Shown here piece after piece: positions 1-12,123 of a DNA stretch of 64,000 bases. Numbering within the stretch: the stretch's first letter is position 1; each line of letters starts with the position of its first letter. Location of the stretch: the NCBI RefSeq assembly GCF_030272615.1, contig NC_081415.1, forward strand, positions 261,704,425 through 261,768,424, in the 5' to 3' direction. The position numbers and the translations under genes were made by a program. The notes below the pieces were generated by a model that did not search any database, had not been told where the DNA came from, and was given only the letters and a program-made list of their open reading frames with translations. Source of the DNA: Cryptomeria japonica. Taxonomy: Eukaryota > Streptophyta > Pinopsida > Cupressales > Cupressaceae.

Positions 1-130
1 TGTATATATATATATGTCTATATATATATATGTATATGTATATATATGTATTTATATATACATATATGTATGTATATGTATGTAGATGTACATACATATT
101 TATACATATATATGTATGTATGTATGTATA
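1..130. repeat. TA/TATG-rich microsatellite at window start
   Basis: Alternating purine-pyrimidine DNA built from tatatg, tatgta and tata words. It ends where the proposed start of solo LTR H begins. A (TA)n tract also flanks the other end of H, so H probably inserted into a TA-rich microsatellite. No coding potential. Confidence 0.85.
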
Positions 131-657
131 TGTAGTTCTCCTCCCTGATTTATCTTGTTTTTTGTACATCAAAAGAATATATTAATCTAGCTTAGTCTAC
201 TTTCTGATGATTTGATGGTATCATGTTATGTACTAACCCTATTTCATGATTTTAATAGATATGATTATGGATCTATATTTGATCATTATTCATGATGGAT
301 CATATTGCTTATGGGATTTTGATGATATTATGATTACGCTAACCCTACTGTATGATTATGATGATTGTGTTGATGCTTCGATGTTTGTGATTGTCTTCTA
401 GTGTCTTCGTGATTAGAGACGATGTCATACCACTCATGTTGAGCACAATATGACGTTGTGATTCTCTATCACTTGCTTGATCATTTAAGATGTATATGCA
501 TTGTATATATGTTGTATTGTGCTTAGTGTTGGATGTGGGATTGTAGGTACCAGACATCGACTCCACCTGGTGTCATCGGTATGAGCATGTCTTTATCGCA
601 ATGGCAAGTTGTTAGAGATAGCATGTGTTTCCCTCTCATTCTCTAGGCTTAAGTTGA
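131..657. other. H segment 1, non-coding
   Basis: Left part of proposed solo LTR H, ending at the insertion of element A. It holds AT-rich unique sequence and the gattgtaggtacc...gactccacct stretch near 540-570 that matches solo LTR F near 56925-56970. The small frames here carry no recognisable domain. Confidence 0.5.
653..657. repeat. Target-site duplication of element A
   Basis: The word gttga lies directly before the 5' LTR and again at 8089-8093 directly after the 3' LTR. A perfect 5-bp duplication is what LTR-retrotransposon integrase leaves. It fixes both ends of the element. Confidence 0.9.
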
Positions 658-1770
658 TGTTAGCTTGATGATGATTGTAATGTATTCATCACTTGTTGTC
701 ATTGATGAAACACTCTCACACACACATATGATTACATTGACTACCGGTCTAACTTCAATTGGTTTACACTATCAATCGGTATGTTTAAGGCTTATCTCTC
801 ACTGGTACTTTGTGTCAACCGGTATGTGCTTAAGAGATAACCCGTGGCTACACTAAGTCGGCATCAAAATGAAGATGAAGATGGAGATCAAGTGGAAGAT
901 TCCAGGACAACGGATCACATGTTTTGTTCCAACCAGTATTGTCTGCTCTAACCGGTATCTGATTTTGTGATGAGTTACCAACACTGACTTCTTGATGGTC
1001 TTTTTTGTGATGAGTTTTGATCAATTGTTTAGATACACTACACCTAGGAAATTGTGTTTTGATTTCCTTAGGCTGATAGAAGATTTGAATGTCTATTTAA
1101 AGACATCTTAGTGAAACATTTGAAATTGATAGAGAATGATGGTATGTGAATACTCATATGCATCAAGAGTGAAAGCTTTTGTTGAAGAGTGATAAGTGTT
1201 AAGATGAAGAGCAGTGTTGAATGTACTTAGAAGGATCTGATCAAGCAAGTATTGTGCTAGTCAGAATAGACCAATCCATTCTTGTTGTTTTCTAATCATT
1301 ACAACATAATCAAATCCCCTAACTGGGTAATCTCTAGCCAGCTTCATTGTACAAATCCTCTAAAAAGGTGATCCATTAGTTTGGATTCTCAAATTCTCCA
1401 ATGATTTTACTCCTAACATGGTAGTACTCTTAATAGGGTATAAGCTTCTAATCAAGCTTGGGATCTCTAACAAGATTCGCTCCTAGAAGAGCACTTTGTA
1501 GACCTTAACTGGTCAGTTATCTATTATTGCAGATGGTTAACTTGAGAGTTCCATCTCATCATGGTTTTTACCTATTTGGGTTTTCCACGTATAAAACACG
1601 TGTTATGGTGGATGCTTTACTTTTTATGGATGTTGTTTTATCATTTTGGATAGCATGTATTTTGTTTAAATGCTTGGTTAAGTTCATCTACCGGTTAGTG
1701 TTTGAAGTAGTGTTTTATTTGGTGTCACTGATTCACCCCCCCCCCTTCTTAGTGCTTTTCAAGTCCATCA
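658..1770 (+). repeat. 5' LTR of element A
   Basis: Begins tgttagcttgatgatg and ends agtccatca, directly repeated at 6988-8088. The U3-like part holds several copies of the palindrome accggt or one-base variants (near 743, 776, 814, 950). It ends in a C-rich run (1736-1745) shortly before the primer site, as do the LTRs of B and C. The 3' copy lacks about 22 bp present here near 1170-1190. The frame 1527-2099 simply reads from the LTR end into ORF1. Confidence 0.9.
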
Positions 1771-1786
1771 ATTGGTATCAGAGCCA
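1771..1786 (+). promoter_or_regulatory. Primer-binding site, initiator-Met tRNA type (A)
   Basis: The sequence attggtatcagagcca begins right after the LTR. The core tggtatcagagc is the classic plant retrotransposon site complementary to the 3' end of initiator Met-tRNA, where minus-strand synthesis starts. B and C have the same site in the same place. Confidence 0.9.
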
Positions 1787-1832
1787 AACTTCTTTGAGGT
1801 CTAACCATTTAGAAGGGAGTCTTGAAACTATC

Positions 1833-3157
1833 ATGGGGGACATGAGCTACTTTGAGATGGCTAGAGAGCTAGAAGCTAGCAGAAATGAAGTTGAATCCCT
1901 TAGGGGTAAATTGAAAGATTCTCAAGTCAAAAGGAGAGAGCTATCTAAAAAATTGTTAGAAATATCTGATAATAGTTATTCAGATGAAGCCAACATTGAA
2001 GCTTTAGCAGAAGAAGTTGAAAAGGTGAACGGTGAGAAACTGAATCTAAGGAGAGAGCTAGAAGGTCTCACTATATGCATGTCAGGAACTAGAAGCTAGA
2101 AGAGTTGTTGAAGATCTTGTCAAGGTAAGAGATCAAGAGATTATAAAGATCAAATGGGAAAAAGTCACTATGCATGAGAACTTGATTGCTGAAATAGAAG
2201 AAAAGGAGAACCTAAAGCTAGATCTTGAGCTGGCATCATCTCTGAAAGAGAACCTGTCTAAGCATAATGAAGATCTTGTCAAAAAGATTACTGAAGCCAA
2301 TGAGAAATTGGAAAAGTTTGCCAGAAGTTTTACCATGCTGGAATTTTTTTTTCAAATCACAGAGAATGAAGGGTGATATCTCTGGACTTGGTTTTCATAT
2401 AACTGAAAAAGGTGAGTCCTCCGGTATAAAGAGAAACTATCCAAAGAACAAAATTGCTCCTAAAGTCAATAAGACCATCGGTAAGAAGGTTTTTAAACCT
2501 GTCTACTTTTTTTGCCATAAGCTTGGTCATACTGCAAATGTATGTAGAGACAAACCTAATAGAAATGCAAATTACAATAATAATGCTAGGTATGTGTCTA
2601 GAAAGTTTGAAGGTCATTGCTTCACATGTGGAATGTATGGGCATAGACATATTGAGAGCAGATATGGATCAAACAATCACATACCACACATGCATCCTAG
2701 ACCAAATGGTGACTAGAAGAGTAACTTTGATAACCAGGTAAACATGAACTGACAGAGATCCTATGGCAACCGGTTTAGTCCATTCAAAATGCAAAAGGTA
2801 ACAAATGTTGTTTGCACCTTCTGTAATAAATTTGGTCATGTGGCTATGAACTGCAAAAGAAGAACAGGAAGAGGAAATGTAGGACCTTGGAGATCATCTG
2901 GTATGGTCTGTTATCACTGCAATAAACCAGGGCAGTTAGCAAAATTTTGTAGATAAAAAAATAGCAAACCGGTCAACTCTTTCAAGGATAAAAAAGGCAA
3001 GCAGAAAGTGGATGTTGAGGAAACTAGAGAGGATATGAACCAGACTTGGAAGAAGAAAAGTGACGATTTGCCTGGAGAAGAAACTGTTCCTTCACCAAGT
3101 GAAGAGAACCCAACACTGGTGACTTATGCCTGTTTAACATGGCTAAGGGGGGCTTAA
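1833..3157 (+). pseudogene. ORF1 of A: coiled-coil CCHC zinc-knuckle (gag-like) protein, broken
   Basis: Start chosen at the ATG of MGDMSYFEMARELEASRNEV, about 60 bp after the LTR, where B has its homologous start. The N-terminal part is a charged coiled coil (DEANIEALAEEVEKVNGEK aligns with B). The frame shifts near 2090, 2270 and 2360. Zinc knuckles of the C-x2-C-x4-H-x4-C type follow: CHKLGHTANVC, CFTCGMYGHRHIES (last Cys lost), CTFCNKFGHVAMNC and CYHCNKPGQLAKFC (His changed to Gln). Stops lie near 2714 and 2954. Such arrays bind RNA in retroelement nucleocapsids. No capsid-type domain is visible, so gag-like is inferred from position and knuckles. Confidence 0.8.
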
Positions 3158-3571
3158 CGGTAAAACATCTCCGGACCCCTTGTAAAATGAGCGGGAAAGA
3201 ATTTTTTGATTTTTGAATTTTGGTGATTTTTTGTTGACATGTTATCAATCGGTAGAAGTGATGAAATTAGGGTTTGTAACCTAAAGTGCAAGCATTTATT
3301 ACAGTTGGTAAAAAGGGATAAAAACAAGTTCTACTTTATCATTTTTACCCTAACTCTTTCGAGAAAAGAAATTTGAAGTGATTGAAGAGCCGAACAAGAT
3401 TGTCTTGTTGTCGATTGGTGAATTGCTTTGTGATTAGAGAAATTAAGTTGAATCAAAAGTTGCAGAGCGGTGAACGGGTGTGCATTTGGGCATTTCAATC
3501 GGGAAATGGAGCGACGCACAAGAAACAAGGTATTTCTTTGAGTATACCACTTTGAAACTTACTTATCTAGA
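3158..3571 (+). promoter_or_regulatory. Spacer between ORF1 and ORF2 of A, with TATA-like box
   Basis: About 410 bp without a convincing frame. It contains agggtttgtaacctaa near 3273, a TATA-like ataaaaac at 3318-3325, a purine-rich leader, and aaggtatttctttga about 40 bp before the ORF2 start. B and C have comparable TATA-like words and the same aggtattt word before their ORF2 starts. This suggests a separate promoter and 5' leader for ORF2. That is inference from sequence position only. Confidence 0.4.
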
Positions 3572-6500
3572 ATGACATCTACTTCTAAGTTTGTAGAGAG
3601 GTTGATGATCACTGTTGAGCCTGAGAAAGCTCTAAAGGTAGATGAAATTATGTCTTATAATGCATTGTTGCAAGTCCCAAGTGGGGTTGTGGTCAAAGGT
3701 GACTTGTCCAGCTATATAAGTTGCAAGATAGAAGATTTAGGAATTCTACACATCTATACACAGTTGAAATCACTCTGTGATAAGAACAAAAAAATTGAAA
3801 CAAAATATGCTAGGGTTTTTGAAAAAGGTTTTCATAATGCCGCCTACTTTCTTGAAGATTTTGAGGATGAACACATAAGAATCAGTTTGAGTCGAGTCCA
3901 CAGAGAGAACATGCATTTAGAAAGGACTCATACAATAACCAATTAAGCTATTAGGGTTGTAACGGGTTATTTCTCAACCGGTTAAATTCCTGTGTTAAGA
4001 CGAATTTCAAAGGATACTGTCTTCAAATTAACTGGTTCTACATCTGATAAGCATGGTTTTTCTATCAACAATATCAGAGACCATGCAGTGAAACTAGCAG
4101 CAATGGTGATAGGCTACTAGGTATTTTACTCCAGTAGACTTAACAGTGTTCCATCTATAGCAATTCATACAACACATAGAATGATTGTTGATAATGTAAA
4201 TTATGATATTTGTGAAGCCATTAGAAGTCAATTATTTCAAAATTTGGAATCCATTAAGAAGGACAACACTCAAAAGTTCAAATATGGTTAGCTATTAGCT
4301 GGATTATTTTTCTACTTTCAGAACTTCCTATTGGGAATTGAGAATATTGAATAGTCAAAAGACCTACCGCTCAATGCACAGATCAAGAACAACATTAAGG
4401 CTATGAAGAATAATTTTTCAGCTACCTTGAATAAGTATTTTGCTGAATTTTAGAAAAAGATGAGCATGAGAATGAGGTTACCTGAAGATGTGGCAAGACA
4501 CTTTGCAAAAGACATAGTCTTCATTGTTACCACTAACTTTTGCTTAATGCAAGCAATTGAGCCTAAAGAGGAAGAGATGGAAGATATCAGCTATCAGGTT
4601 AATCATGATTTACTGGTTGGCTATTGTAATACCCTATTAGCATCACCTAAAGATAAACATAAGGCAAAATTGGACATTGTGGTAGTCCAAGTTGTACCAA
4701 CAGAAACTGGTACTATACCTGCAACTAAGGTGAAAGGAAATAAAAAGAAATCTAATGAGAAGTCTCTCATGAAAAAGACCACAAGGGTGACTCAGAGTGT
4801 CCTAACCAAAAAGGAACGGACACCTAAAGTATATGTAAAGAAGGAGAGTGCACCAAAGAAGAGAAATCAGAAATTGATTTTGCAACCAGCGTCTGAGGGT
4901 ACAGATTCTAAAGAAGAACCAAAGAAGAAAAAAGCAACCGACATAACACCCAAGAAGGTAAAGGTAGTGTTGAAGGCAACTACACCTATAGATATTGCTA
5001 CCTACAAACCTGACACAATTTTTGAGAGAACAATGAAGACACTGGGAAGAAATAGGTTTGACAATGTCAAAGAATATTATGATTCTTTCACTGAAGATGA
5101 GCAGAAGCAAGTCGTTCAACAAGCAATAACTTTTTGGGGTCATTACAATAGATTTCCGAATGACTTGGAAAAAGATATTTCAATCTCTTTGTATAATACT
5201 CTCTGATAAATGGGAAGAAGCTATTTAATTGGAAAAGCAAATTATTGATGAAATATTTGTACAATATTTTCCCAATTTATCATCGGATGGAATTAGTGCT
5301 TTAGTTGAGCAATACAAAGTATATTTTGATTTTAAAATGAGAAGATTGAAGCTTCTTAATGCAAAAAGGGTAGTTATTGAGTCTGAGACACATCAGCTAG
5401 CTTGTGTAATCAAAAAGAGGGAAGAACTCATCCACTCTGGCAATAAGGATGATACTACAGATGATGTTCCTCGACCGGAAATGGATGAAGAGGAGATTGT
5501 TCAACCTGACATAGTCTATCCAATCAAGAAGAAGAATGATTTCATTATTCTTGTTGATGAAGATGTTTAGAACATAGTAGACCTATCTGGAGACACCACT
5601 ACACCAGATATGGAGCCTCCTACAAATACTAAAGTACAAGTTACATTAGTTGATCAACCGGCTACTCAACTGAAAGTAGACAATGAACCAACAACAAAAC
5701 AACCGTAGAAACCCCAATCTCCACCTGTCATTGAAGACACTCAAAAGGAGTCTACTAAGAAAGTTGTCACTTAGTTACTTGTAGAGACAATAGAGCATAA
5801 CACAGAGAGAGCTATCATTAAAAGTATACCTCCTGAACTGATGAAGCATAAACTACTTGAAGATGAAGATGATGACTCTTTAAATTTCAGGACCCATTGA
5901 TATGAACACTTTAAACACGTCAGAAATGATGAAGATTGCTAACATTACGCAATCTAGAGCGCATAAGAAGAGACTGAAAGAGCAAAGGATTGAAGCAGAG
6001 ACAATCCAGAATGCAGTAGAATTTTTTTATGGTTTACTACCGGAAAGAGCTGTTGCACATCTTCCTACACCCATTAGCAAACTTGGTTAGTTAGTTGCAA
6101 ATGCATCTGATCAAATCAAGACACTTGAAGGTTCTGCTCAAATGTCTACTGAGAAGAGCCACAAGAAGAAATATGGAGATAAACTAGCAAAGAACATTGA
6201 AAGTGGCAAAATGGATTTATCTCATAATGGAAGTCTATTGAAGAAAGCTATTGAATTTGGAGGAAAGTATCTTACCTCTACCTCCAATGTTTCTTTCTTT
6301 TACTCTGGCATTTCTAAGAGTCAAATTGAAACTGAGAAAGAAATGGAAAGAATATGCAAGGCATATGTCCTACTCCAGGACTCCATTCATGCCTTTAACT
6401 GGTTTGTAGATGAATTGCATTACATATTGGATAGGAATGATATTGAGAAGGCTAAGAGATTTTGATCTATAAAAGAGCTCAAGAGTCTTCTCACCTCACA

Positions 6501-6708
6501 TGTCAACATTCTTCAGAGAGCCTACTCCAATGTAGAAGCTATTCTTGCTACTCCTGAAACCTACACGCTAGACTCAATGGAAGAATTTCATTCCCAGTTG
6601 ATGTCTATATTTGAGTATACTGCTAACATACTAGAATCATGGGAAAATGCTTTATCACAAATGAAGAAAAACTTCAATGATATTTTTATGAGATTAGCCA
6701 ATGCATGA
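3572..6708 (+). pseudogene. ORF2 of A: unknown protein conserved in A, B and C, broken
   Basis: Starts at MTSTSKFVERLMITVEPEKA and runs through several frames to the TGA at 6706-6708. Blocks alignable with B include ISCKIEDLG, LSRVHRENMHLERTH, a block near 4090-4330 (SSRLNSV ... LLAGLFFYFQ) and ATYKPDTIFERTM near 4996. Those near 4090-4330 hold in-frame stops. The second half is Lys/Glu-rich and low in complexity, then resumes as an alpha-helical tail ending DIFMRLANA. No polymerase, protease, integrase or transmembrane signature is seen. Function unknown. It could be a captured plant gene or a relative of the extra ORF some Sireviruses carry. It also recalls, weakly, the putative plant transposon protein domain (Pfam Transposase_32). 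Confidence 0.7.
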
Positions 6709-6987
6709 AATTTTTTTTAAGTTGTAATATATGTTGAACACTTTGATACAGATTTTCTATATATATGTATATATTTTACTTAATCATTTTGGCATTGTAT
6801 TCAAAGGGGGAGTAATAATATGTATGTGTGTTTTTGAAAATTTTGTATTTATGCATGCATTAAGGGGAAGTATTGCATTAAAGGGGAGTATGAGAACATG
6901 TGTAAATATGTTGTGTATGCACACTTAGCAATATTGTATTACTCTACAAAATTTCTCCGTGTTGCCATCAATGCCAAAGGGGGAAAT
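6709..6987 (+). promoter_or_regulatory. 3' untranslated region of A with two polypurine tracts
   Basis: The tract directly before the 3' LTR (aaagggggaaatt, from 6977) would prime plus-strand synthesis. A second tract, tcaaagggggag, lies upstream at 6801-6812, after ggcattgtat. Both follow a tgtcattg or gccatcaatg-like word. The same doubled arrangement is present in B and C. Repeated polypurine tracts are known from Sireviruses. Confidence 0.7.
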
Positions 6988-8088
6988 TGTTGGCTTGATG
7001 ATGATTGTAATGTATTCATCACTTGTTGTCATTGATGAAACACTCTCTCACACACATATGATTATATTGATTACCGGTGTAACTTCAATTGGTTTACACT
7101 GTCAACCGGTATTTTTAAGGCTTATCTCTAATCGTTACTTTGTGTCAACCTGTATGTGCTTAAGAGATAACTTGTGGCTACACTAAGTCAGCATCAAAAT
7201 GAAGATGAAGATGAAGATGGAGATAAAGCAGAAGATTCTAGGACAACAGATCACATGTTTTGTTCCAACTAGTATTGATTGTTCCAATCGGTATCCGATT
7301 TTGTGATGAGTTACCAGCACCAACTTCTTGACAGTCATTTTTGTGATGAGTTTTGATCACTTGTCTAGATACACTGCACCTAGGAAATTGCATTTTGATT
7401 TCCTTAGGCCAACATAAGATTTGAATGTCTATTTAAAGACATCTTAGTGAATCATTTGAAACTGACAGAGAATGATGGTATGCGAATACTGATATGCATC
7501 AAGAGTGATAAGTGTTAAGATGAAGAGCAGTGTTGAATGTACTTAGAAGGTTCTGATCAAGCAAATATTGTGCTACTCAGAACATATCAATCCATTCTTG
7601 TTGTTTTCTAATCGTTACAACAGAATCAAATCCCCTAACCAGGTAAGCTCTAGCAAGCTTCATTGTACAAATCCTCTAACAAGGTGATCCATTAGTTTGG
7701 ATTCTCAAATCCTCCAACGAGGTTACTCCTAACAGGGTAGTACTCTTCATAGGGTATAAGCTTCTAATCAAGCTTGGGATCTCTAACAAGATTCACTCCT
7801 AGCATAGCACTTTGTAGACCTTAACCGATCAGTTATCTATTACTGCAGATAGTTAACTTGTGAATTCCATCTCACCGTGGTTTTTACGTATTTGGGTTTT
7901 CCATGTATAAAATAGTTGTGTCATGGTGGATTCTTTACTTTTTGTGGATGTTGTTTTATCATTTTGGATAACATGTATTTTGTTTAAATGCTTGATTAAG
8001 TTCATCTACCGATTAGTGTTTGAAGTAGTATTTTATTTGGTGTCACTGATTCACCCCCCCCCCCTCTTAGTACTTTTCAAGTCTATCA
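6988..8088 (+). repeat. 3' LTR of element A
   Basis: Begins tgttggcttgatgatg and ends agtctatca, followed by duplication gttga. It matches 658-1770 throughout, with scattered substitutions and a 22-bp deletion. The C run at 8053-8064 is longer than in the 5' copy. Confidence 0.9.
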
Positions 8089-10089
8089 GTTGATACCCTT
8101 GTCAATTAGTGTCTTGGCTTGAGTCATTGGTCTGCGTCATGTGGTATGTTGTTCAACCTTATGTCAAGTTGTCTTCTGAGTTTGTGATTATTTATTAATT
8201 AATAATTAACTGGTTTACATAGTTTATAAATATTAAATTAAATCAATGGATAACATTAATATTTAATATTAATGTGTGATTATTGTAATTGGAAAATTAT
8301 TACTCATTGTAGCATCATAAATTGTATGCACTTGCTAGGGTGGTACAATTTCACACTTGGTTTAGCTCCCGCCTTGGCGCATCTTGCACTTTGCATCGCA
8401 TTTTCCCTTTAGCACTTAATTAATTAAATTAATTAGGTCTAAGGTTCTATTTCATCATCTTCCACATCATAAAGTTGGGCCCTTTCATTAAAGTGTTCCC
8501 TTTTCATTTTATTCCTCCAATACATTATTTAATCAAAAACCCTAATTAGGTCCTACTTTGAACTTGGGGGCTTGATTTCGGGGGTCAAAACATCTCGAAA
8601 TCACCTGTAACTTTAGGATTCTCTCTAAAATCATCATATCCGACGGCCTTGAAAATTTGGTGAAAAGTTGTCGGGACCATGGTGCCCGAAGTGCACATGG
8701 TCTCGGACATTTTTCCCAAAATTTTAGGAGCACGATCCAATCATAAAATAAAGCTTAACCCCAAGAAATTGGCGGGAGATTCAATCTCTAGGTTGGCCAA
8801 AAGTTGAAATTAAGACCTAGGGTTTCATATATAAGAGCTCTCTTTCTTCATTTGAAAGGATCCGAATTTTGGTTTTCAGGGACCTTATATGCAGTGAAAG
8901 AGCAGATCTTTGAAGACTTCAATAACATTCAACATCCATCCATCAAGCATTCATCAATTTCATTCATCCATTTAGGGCTTTGAAGGCATTGAAGAGCAAT
9001 AAGGGATCATCGACTGAAGATTGGCTTGTACCCCTCCCTTGGGGTTGGGTATGATTTCATGTTGTTTTCATGTCTTTGCATAAGCCTCATTATATCATTT
9101 GTATTCATGCTTTAGATCACTTTGCATCTTGATTTGGAGCATTTACATTATCATTTACAAGCAATTAGGGTTTACTTTCTAGGTTGCTCTAGTTTGCTTA
9201 CTTGCATTTTAGGATCTTGCACACACATAAGGTCTGCACACACACTACTTTTACAATACAACTTGGCTATTCGTGGAGGTGGAAATCACCAAAGCGGGGG
9301 TTTGACTAAGGCAAAACCCTATATAGCCGCCCACCATACCTTTTCAAATATAAGTGCAGATTTTGGAATTCGGACGATGCCGCAAGTTGCAGATCCGACG
9401 GAAGCGGACCAAGATAGAACTTCACACCAAATTCCAACCCAGAAAGCTAGGACAAGGGCGTGGGGTGCCCTGGTCCTGCCAGGATAGGGGTGCTGGGTGC
9501 CCTGGTCCTTGGGATAGTGGCGCTGGGCGCCCTGGTCCCTCAGTCAGACAACAAGTTTTAGTATTTCTGACAGCTTTTCAAGTTGCAAAACAACAGTTTG
9601 AGGAGCAGAATCAGGACAGTGGCACCCGTGCCCCCGTCTCGAACATTTTCACTCAGATTTTAACTCTGGGTATGCATCTGCATTCTTGTCTTGTCCTTGT
9701 GCTTACAGCTTTCCATTGTTTAATCTCAATTCTGCAATCTTGTTATTAGTTCATACTTGCACTTTGGGGTTAGGAATTAAACTTGCATCATCTTATCTTT
9801 CAATTACAACAAAGGAATAGAAACCCTAATAGGTAGCCCATGGCTCTCTCTTCCACAAAAAGAAGTAGCCAATTGTGTGATACCTCTAGGCTCTTTCGTA
9901 TTCCACAATGTGTGTCAAAAGGTAGGATTAGGGCATGTTAGCCTAGTCTCGCTTTTTCCCCTACACACTCATTAATGTTTATTTTATAGATTTATATTTT
10001 ATTGATTATTTGGAATTGTAGAAATTAATTAATAAATTACTACATTTAGTCATTGTTGTAAATCATTAAATAATGGTTACTATGTATAC
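8089..10089. other. H segment 2, non-coding, with LTR-promoter-like stretch
   Basis: Two kilobases between A and C without a recognisable gene. It contains a TATA box (tatataag, 8827-8834) followed by leader-like sequence, and a GC-rich patch near 9456-9541 with three imperfect copies of a gggtgccctggtcc unit. Overlapping frames at 9122-9749 exist only because the GC-rich patch lacks stops. The content resembles an LTR with its transcription start. It may be part of H, or a different element inserted in H whose ends I could not define. Confidence 0.4.
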
Positions 10090-10943
10090 TGTTGGCATTC
10101 TACACTCTTATGAGAATAGTTGATGTTGTCATTGATGGCAACCATCTGGAAACCATCTAGAAACCAACTGGAAAGTCACCGGCAATTGGTTTCTACATAC
10201 CCGACATCACAAAACTTCATACACTGGCATACACTGGCACCGGCAAGAACTTCACTGGTATTCAGATTACATCAGCAACAATCATATTGACACTCCAGCT
10301 GACATGGGATAAAGTTTTGTTTATATGAATTGTTTTGTAATGTAATTATCTTTTGTAAAGCCAACATGGTATATTGTAAAAGACTCATATATGTATGAGA
10401 TCTTATAAGTCATTTTATGTGTGTAATGGGAAGAAGATATAATATGTGATAAGGAAATTTTGTAATGAGGTAATGAGTGAAGGTGATATAGTTGACAACA
10501 AAGGTTTTGGTTATTGACTAAGCTTAAACTGGTACTGAACCTGACATAAGAGATGTTGTTTTGAGCAGTACATTGTATTGGATTTGATAATCCATTTTAT
10601 AGTCAATGTGACTCTTTATTGAGCAATGAGCTCTAGGCTGTGGGTCTCCTTGCATGTGCATGCCCCTCATTGTAAGTAGTATTTATTCATTGGCCAGTGA
10701 GTAAATATTGTGGGTCATAAATCCCACTGAGGTTTTTCCCACACCAGGTTTCCTCATTAAAAATCTTGTGTTATGGTGTGTTTCTATGCTGTCTCTATTA
10801 TTTATGTTTATTACAATAATTCTTATTTACCGGTACACTATTTTGGGATGCAAAGTTATTAATAAGTTTAAATATTCTGTTAACAGGTTAGATACTGGTC
10901 CACCCCCCTCTTAGTGTCTTTGGGACTGTCATTGAATCTAACA
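10090..10943 (+). repeat. 5' LTR of element C
   Basis: 854 bp, repeated at 35287-36119 with an indel of about 30 bp near 10215. The word cattgatggcaac at 10130-10142 is the exact reverse complement of gttgccatcaatg found just before the 3' polypurine tract (35260-35272). A C-rich run (10902-10908) lies near the end. Confidence 0.9.
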
Positions 10944-10958
10944 ATTGGTATCAGAGCC
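10944..10958 (+). promoter_or_regulatory. Primer-binding site, initiator-Met tRNA type (C)
   Basis: attggtatcagagcc directly follows the LTR, as in A and B. Complementary to the 3' end of initiator Met-tRNA. Confidence 0.9.
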
Positions 10959-11014
10959 TGGTCCTCTATTTTTAAAATCCTAACAACTTGAGGAAGATTC
11001 TGACATCGGTATAG

Positions 11015-12123
11015 ATGGAGAACTTAAGAAAATAGTTGGAAGGAGCCCTTGAAGATTTTGATGCAGAAAAATTGAAGAATATCAAACTTGAAGATGATTG
11101 ATTGCATAGGAATTCATTAAAGGACTTCAGGAGAACTTTGATATAGCACCAAATAAAAGAAAAGAACTTCATGAGAAGATGCAGAATGATGATGATGAAA
11201 AAGAAACTCTTAGAGACATTGCAAACAAGTTGAGACAAGAGAACAATAATATGAAGAATGAAATGCAAGATATGACTATGAGACTATGTAAGGATATTGA
11301 AGACGGGAAGAATAATGAAGAAGACTTGACTAGGACACTTAATGATGTTGGAAATGAAAATCTGAGACTTGGTCATGAAAATAATATGTTAAAGCCAGAC
11401 TTGATTCACATGCAACATGATAAAGCTGAGCTTATGAGACAAGCTGGAATTATGGAAAATGAGTTGGCTACTGCAAATAAGCACAAAGAAAAATTCAAGA
11501 AAAGTTCAGAAGAACTTGATGACATGCTTAAAAAATAGAAACCTAATGGAGATACTAATGGACTTGGATTTGAAGTTGGAGAAAGTTCTGGAACTGCAAA
11601 CAATCAAGATCAGAACAAACCGGTGAGACAAACTGATGCTTATAAATTTAATGGGAAATGTTTCAATTGCAACAAATATGGTCACAAAACAAATCAGTGT
11701 AGATTTAGAAATAATTAGAATACAAACTCACCCACCGATCAATGTTCCAAATGCAACAAAGTTGGTCATAATTCAGAAAATTGTAGAATGAATGTGAAAT
11801 GCTATGTTTGTGGAAGATTTGGGTAGTTATCTAATCAATGCAGATCACAAACCGGTCAAAGATATGGAAAGGCTATTAAGAGGAATAATGTAACTTGTTA
11901 TATTTGTAACAAGATTGGACATATTGCTAAATTCTGTAGAAGAAAGAATGCATCGATGAACAACAAAGGATCTAGTTTGAAGGGAAAAGAAAAGGTAAAT
12001 GAAGTTAAGATTTTTTTTTCAAAATAATGGGTTAAGAAGAGTGATCAAAGAACTAATGAAACCATATCTTCACTAGTAGAACAAATTAATCCTCCACTGA
12101 TAGGAGATTCTTCATCTAACTGA
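11015..12123 (+). pseudogene. ORF1 of C: coiled-coil protein with four CCHC knuckles, broken
   Basis: The likely start is the ATG at 11015, stopped after six codons. A second frame stays open at 11179-11538 and codes for a charged coiled coil (ETLRDIANKLRQENNNMKNE). After a TAG the same frame continues with four knuckles: CFNCNKYGHKTNQC, CSKCNKVGHNSENC, CYVCGRFG-stop-LSNQC and CYICNKIGHIAKFC. In the third a stop codon (11824-11826) stands at the position of the zinc-binding His. The spacing of the array matches ORF1 of A and B. Probably RNA-binding, from knuckle family knowledge. No capsid domain is seen. Confidence 0.8.

Larger units (their letters stand above)
658..8088 (+). mobile_element. 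Element A: non-autonomous LTR retrotransposon (ORF1 + ORF2, no pol)
   Basis: A 7.4-kb element with LTRs of about 1.1 kb starting tgtt and ending atca, a Met-tRNA primer site, and a polypurine tract before the 3' LTR. The interior codes for a coiled-coil/CCHC protein and an unknown second protein, both broken by stops and frameshifts. I found no protease, reverse transcriptase or integrase motif in about 5.2 kb of interior. B and C have the same layout. The primer site, the LTR start and the doubled polypurine tract suggest a Sirevirus-like (Ty1/copia) origin, which is inference because no pol remains to classify it. The LTRs differ at roughly 7% of the first 230 positions by eye, so the insertion is old. 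Confidence 0.9.

Noticed and set aside
665-856. Paired small frames at 665-856 and 6959-7186 with similar peptides
   Set aside because: They are the same LTR region read twice. Repetition comes from the LTRs, and no start context or domain is seen.
1771-1786. tRNA-like sequence tggtatcagagcc
   Set aside because: Only the 3' end complement of initiator Met-tRNA is present, with no cloverleaf. It is a primer-binding site, not a tRNA gene.
9122-9749. Two overlapping plus frames of 121 and 131 codons
   Set aside because: They lie in GC-rich repeat sequence that lacks stops by composition. No domain, and no homologous frame in F.
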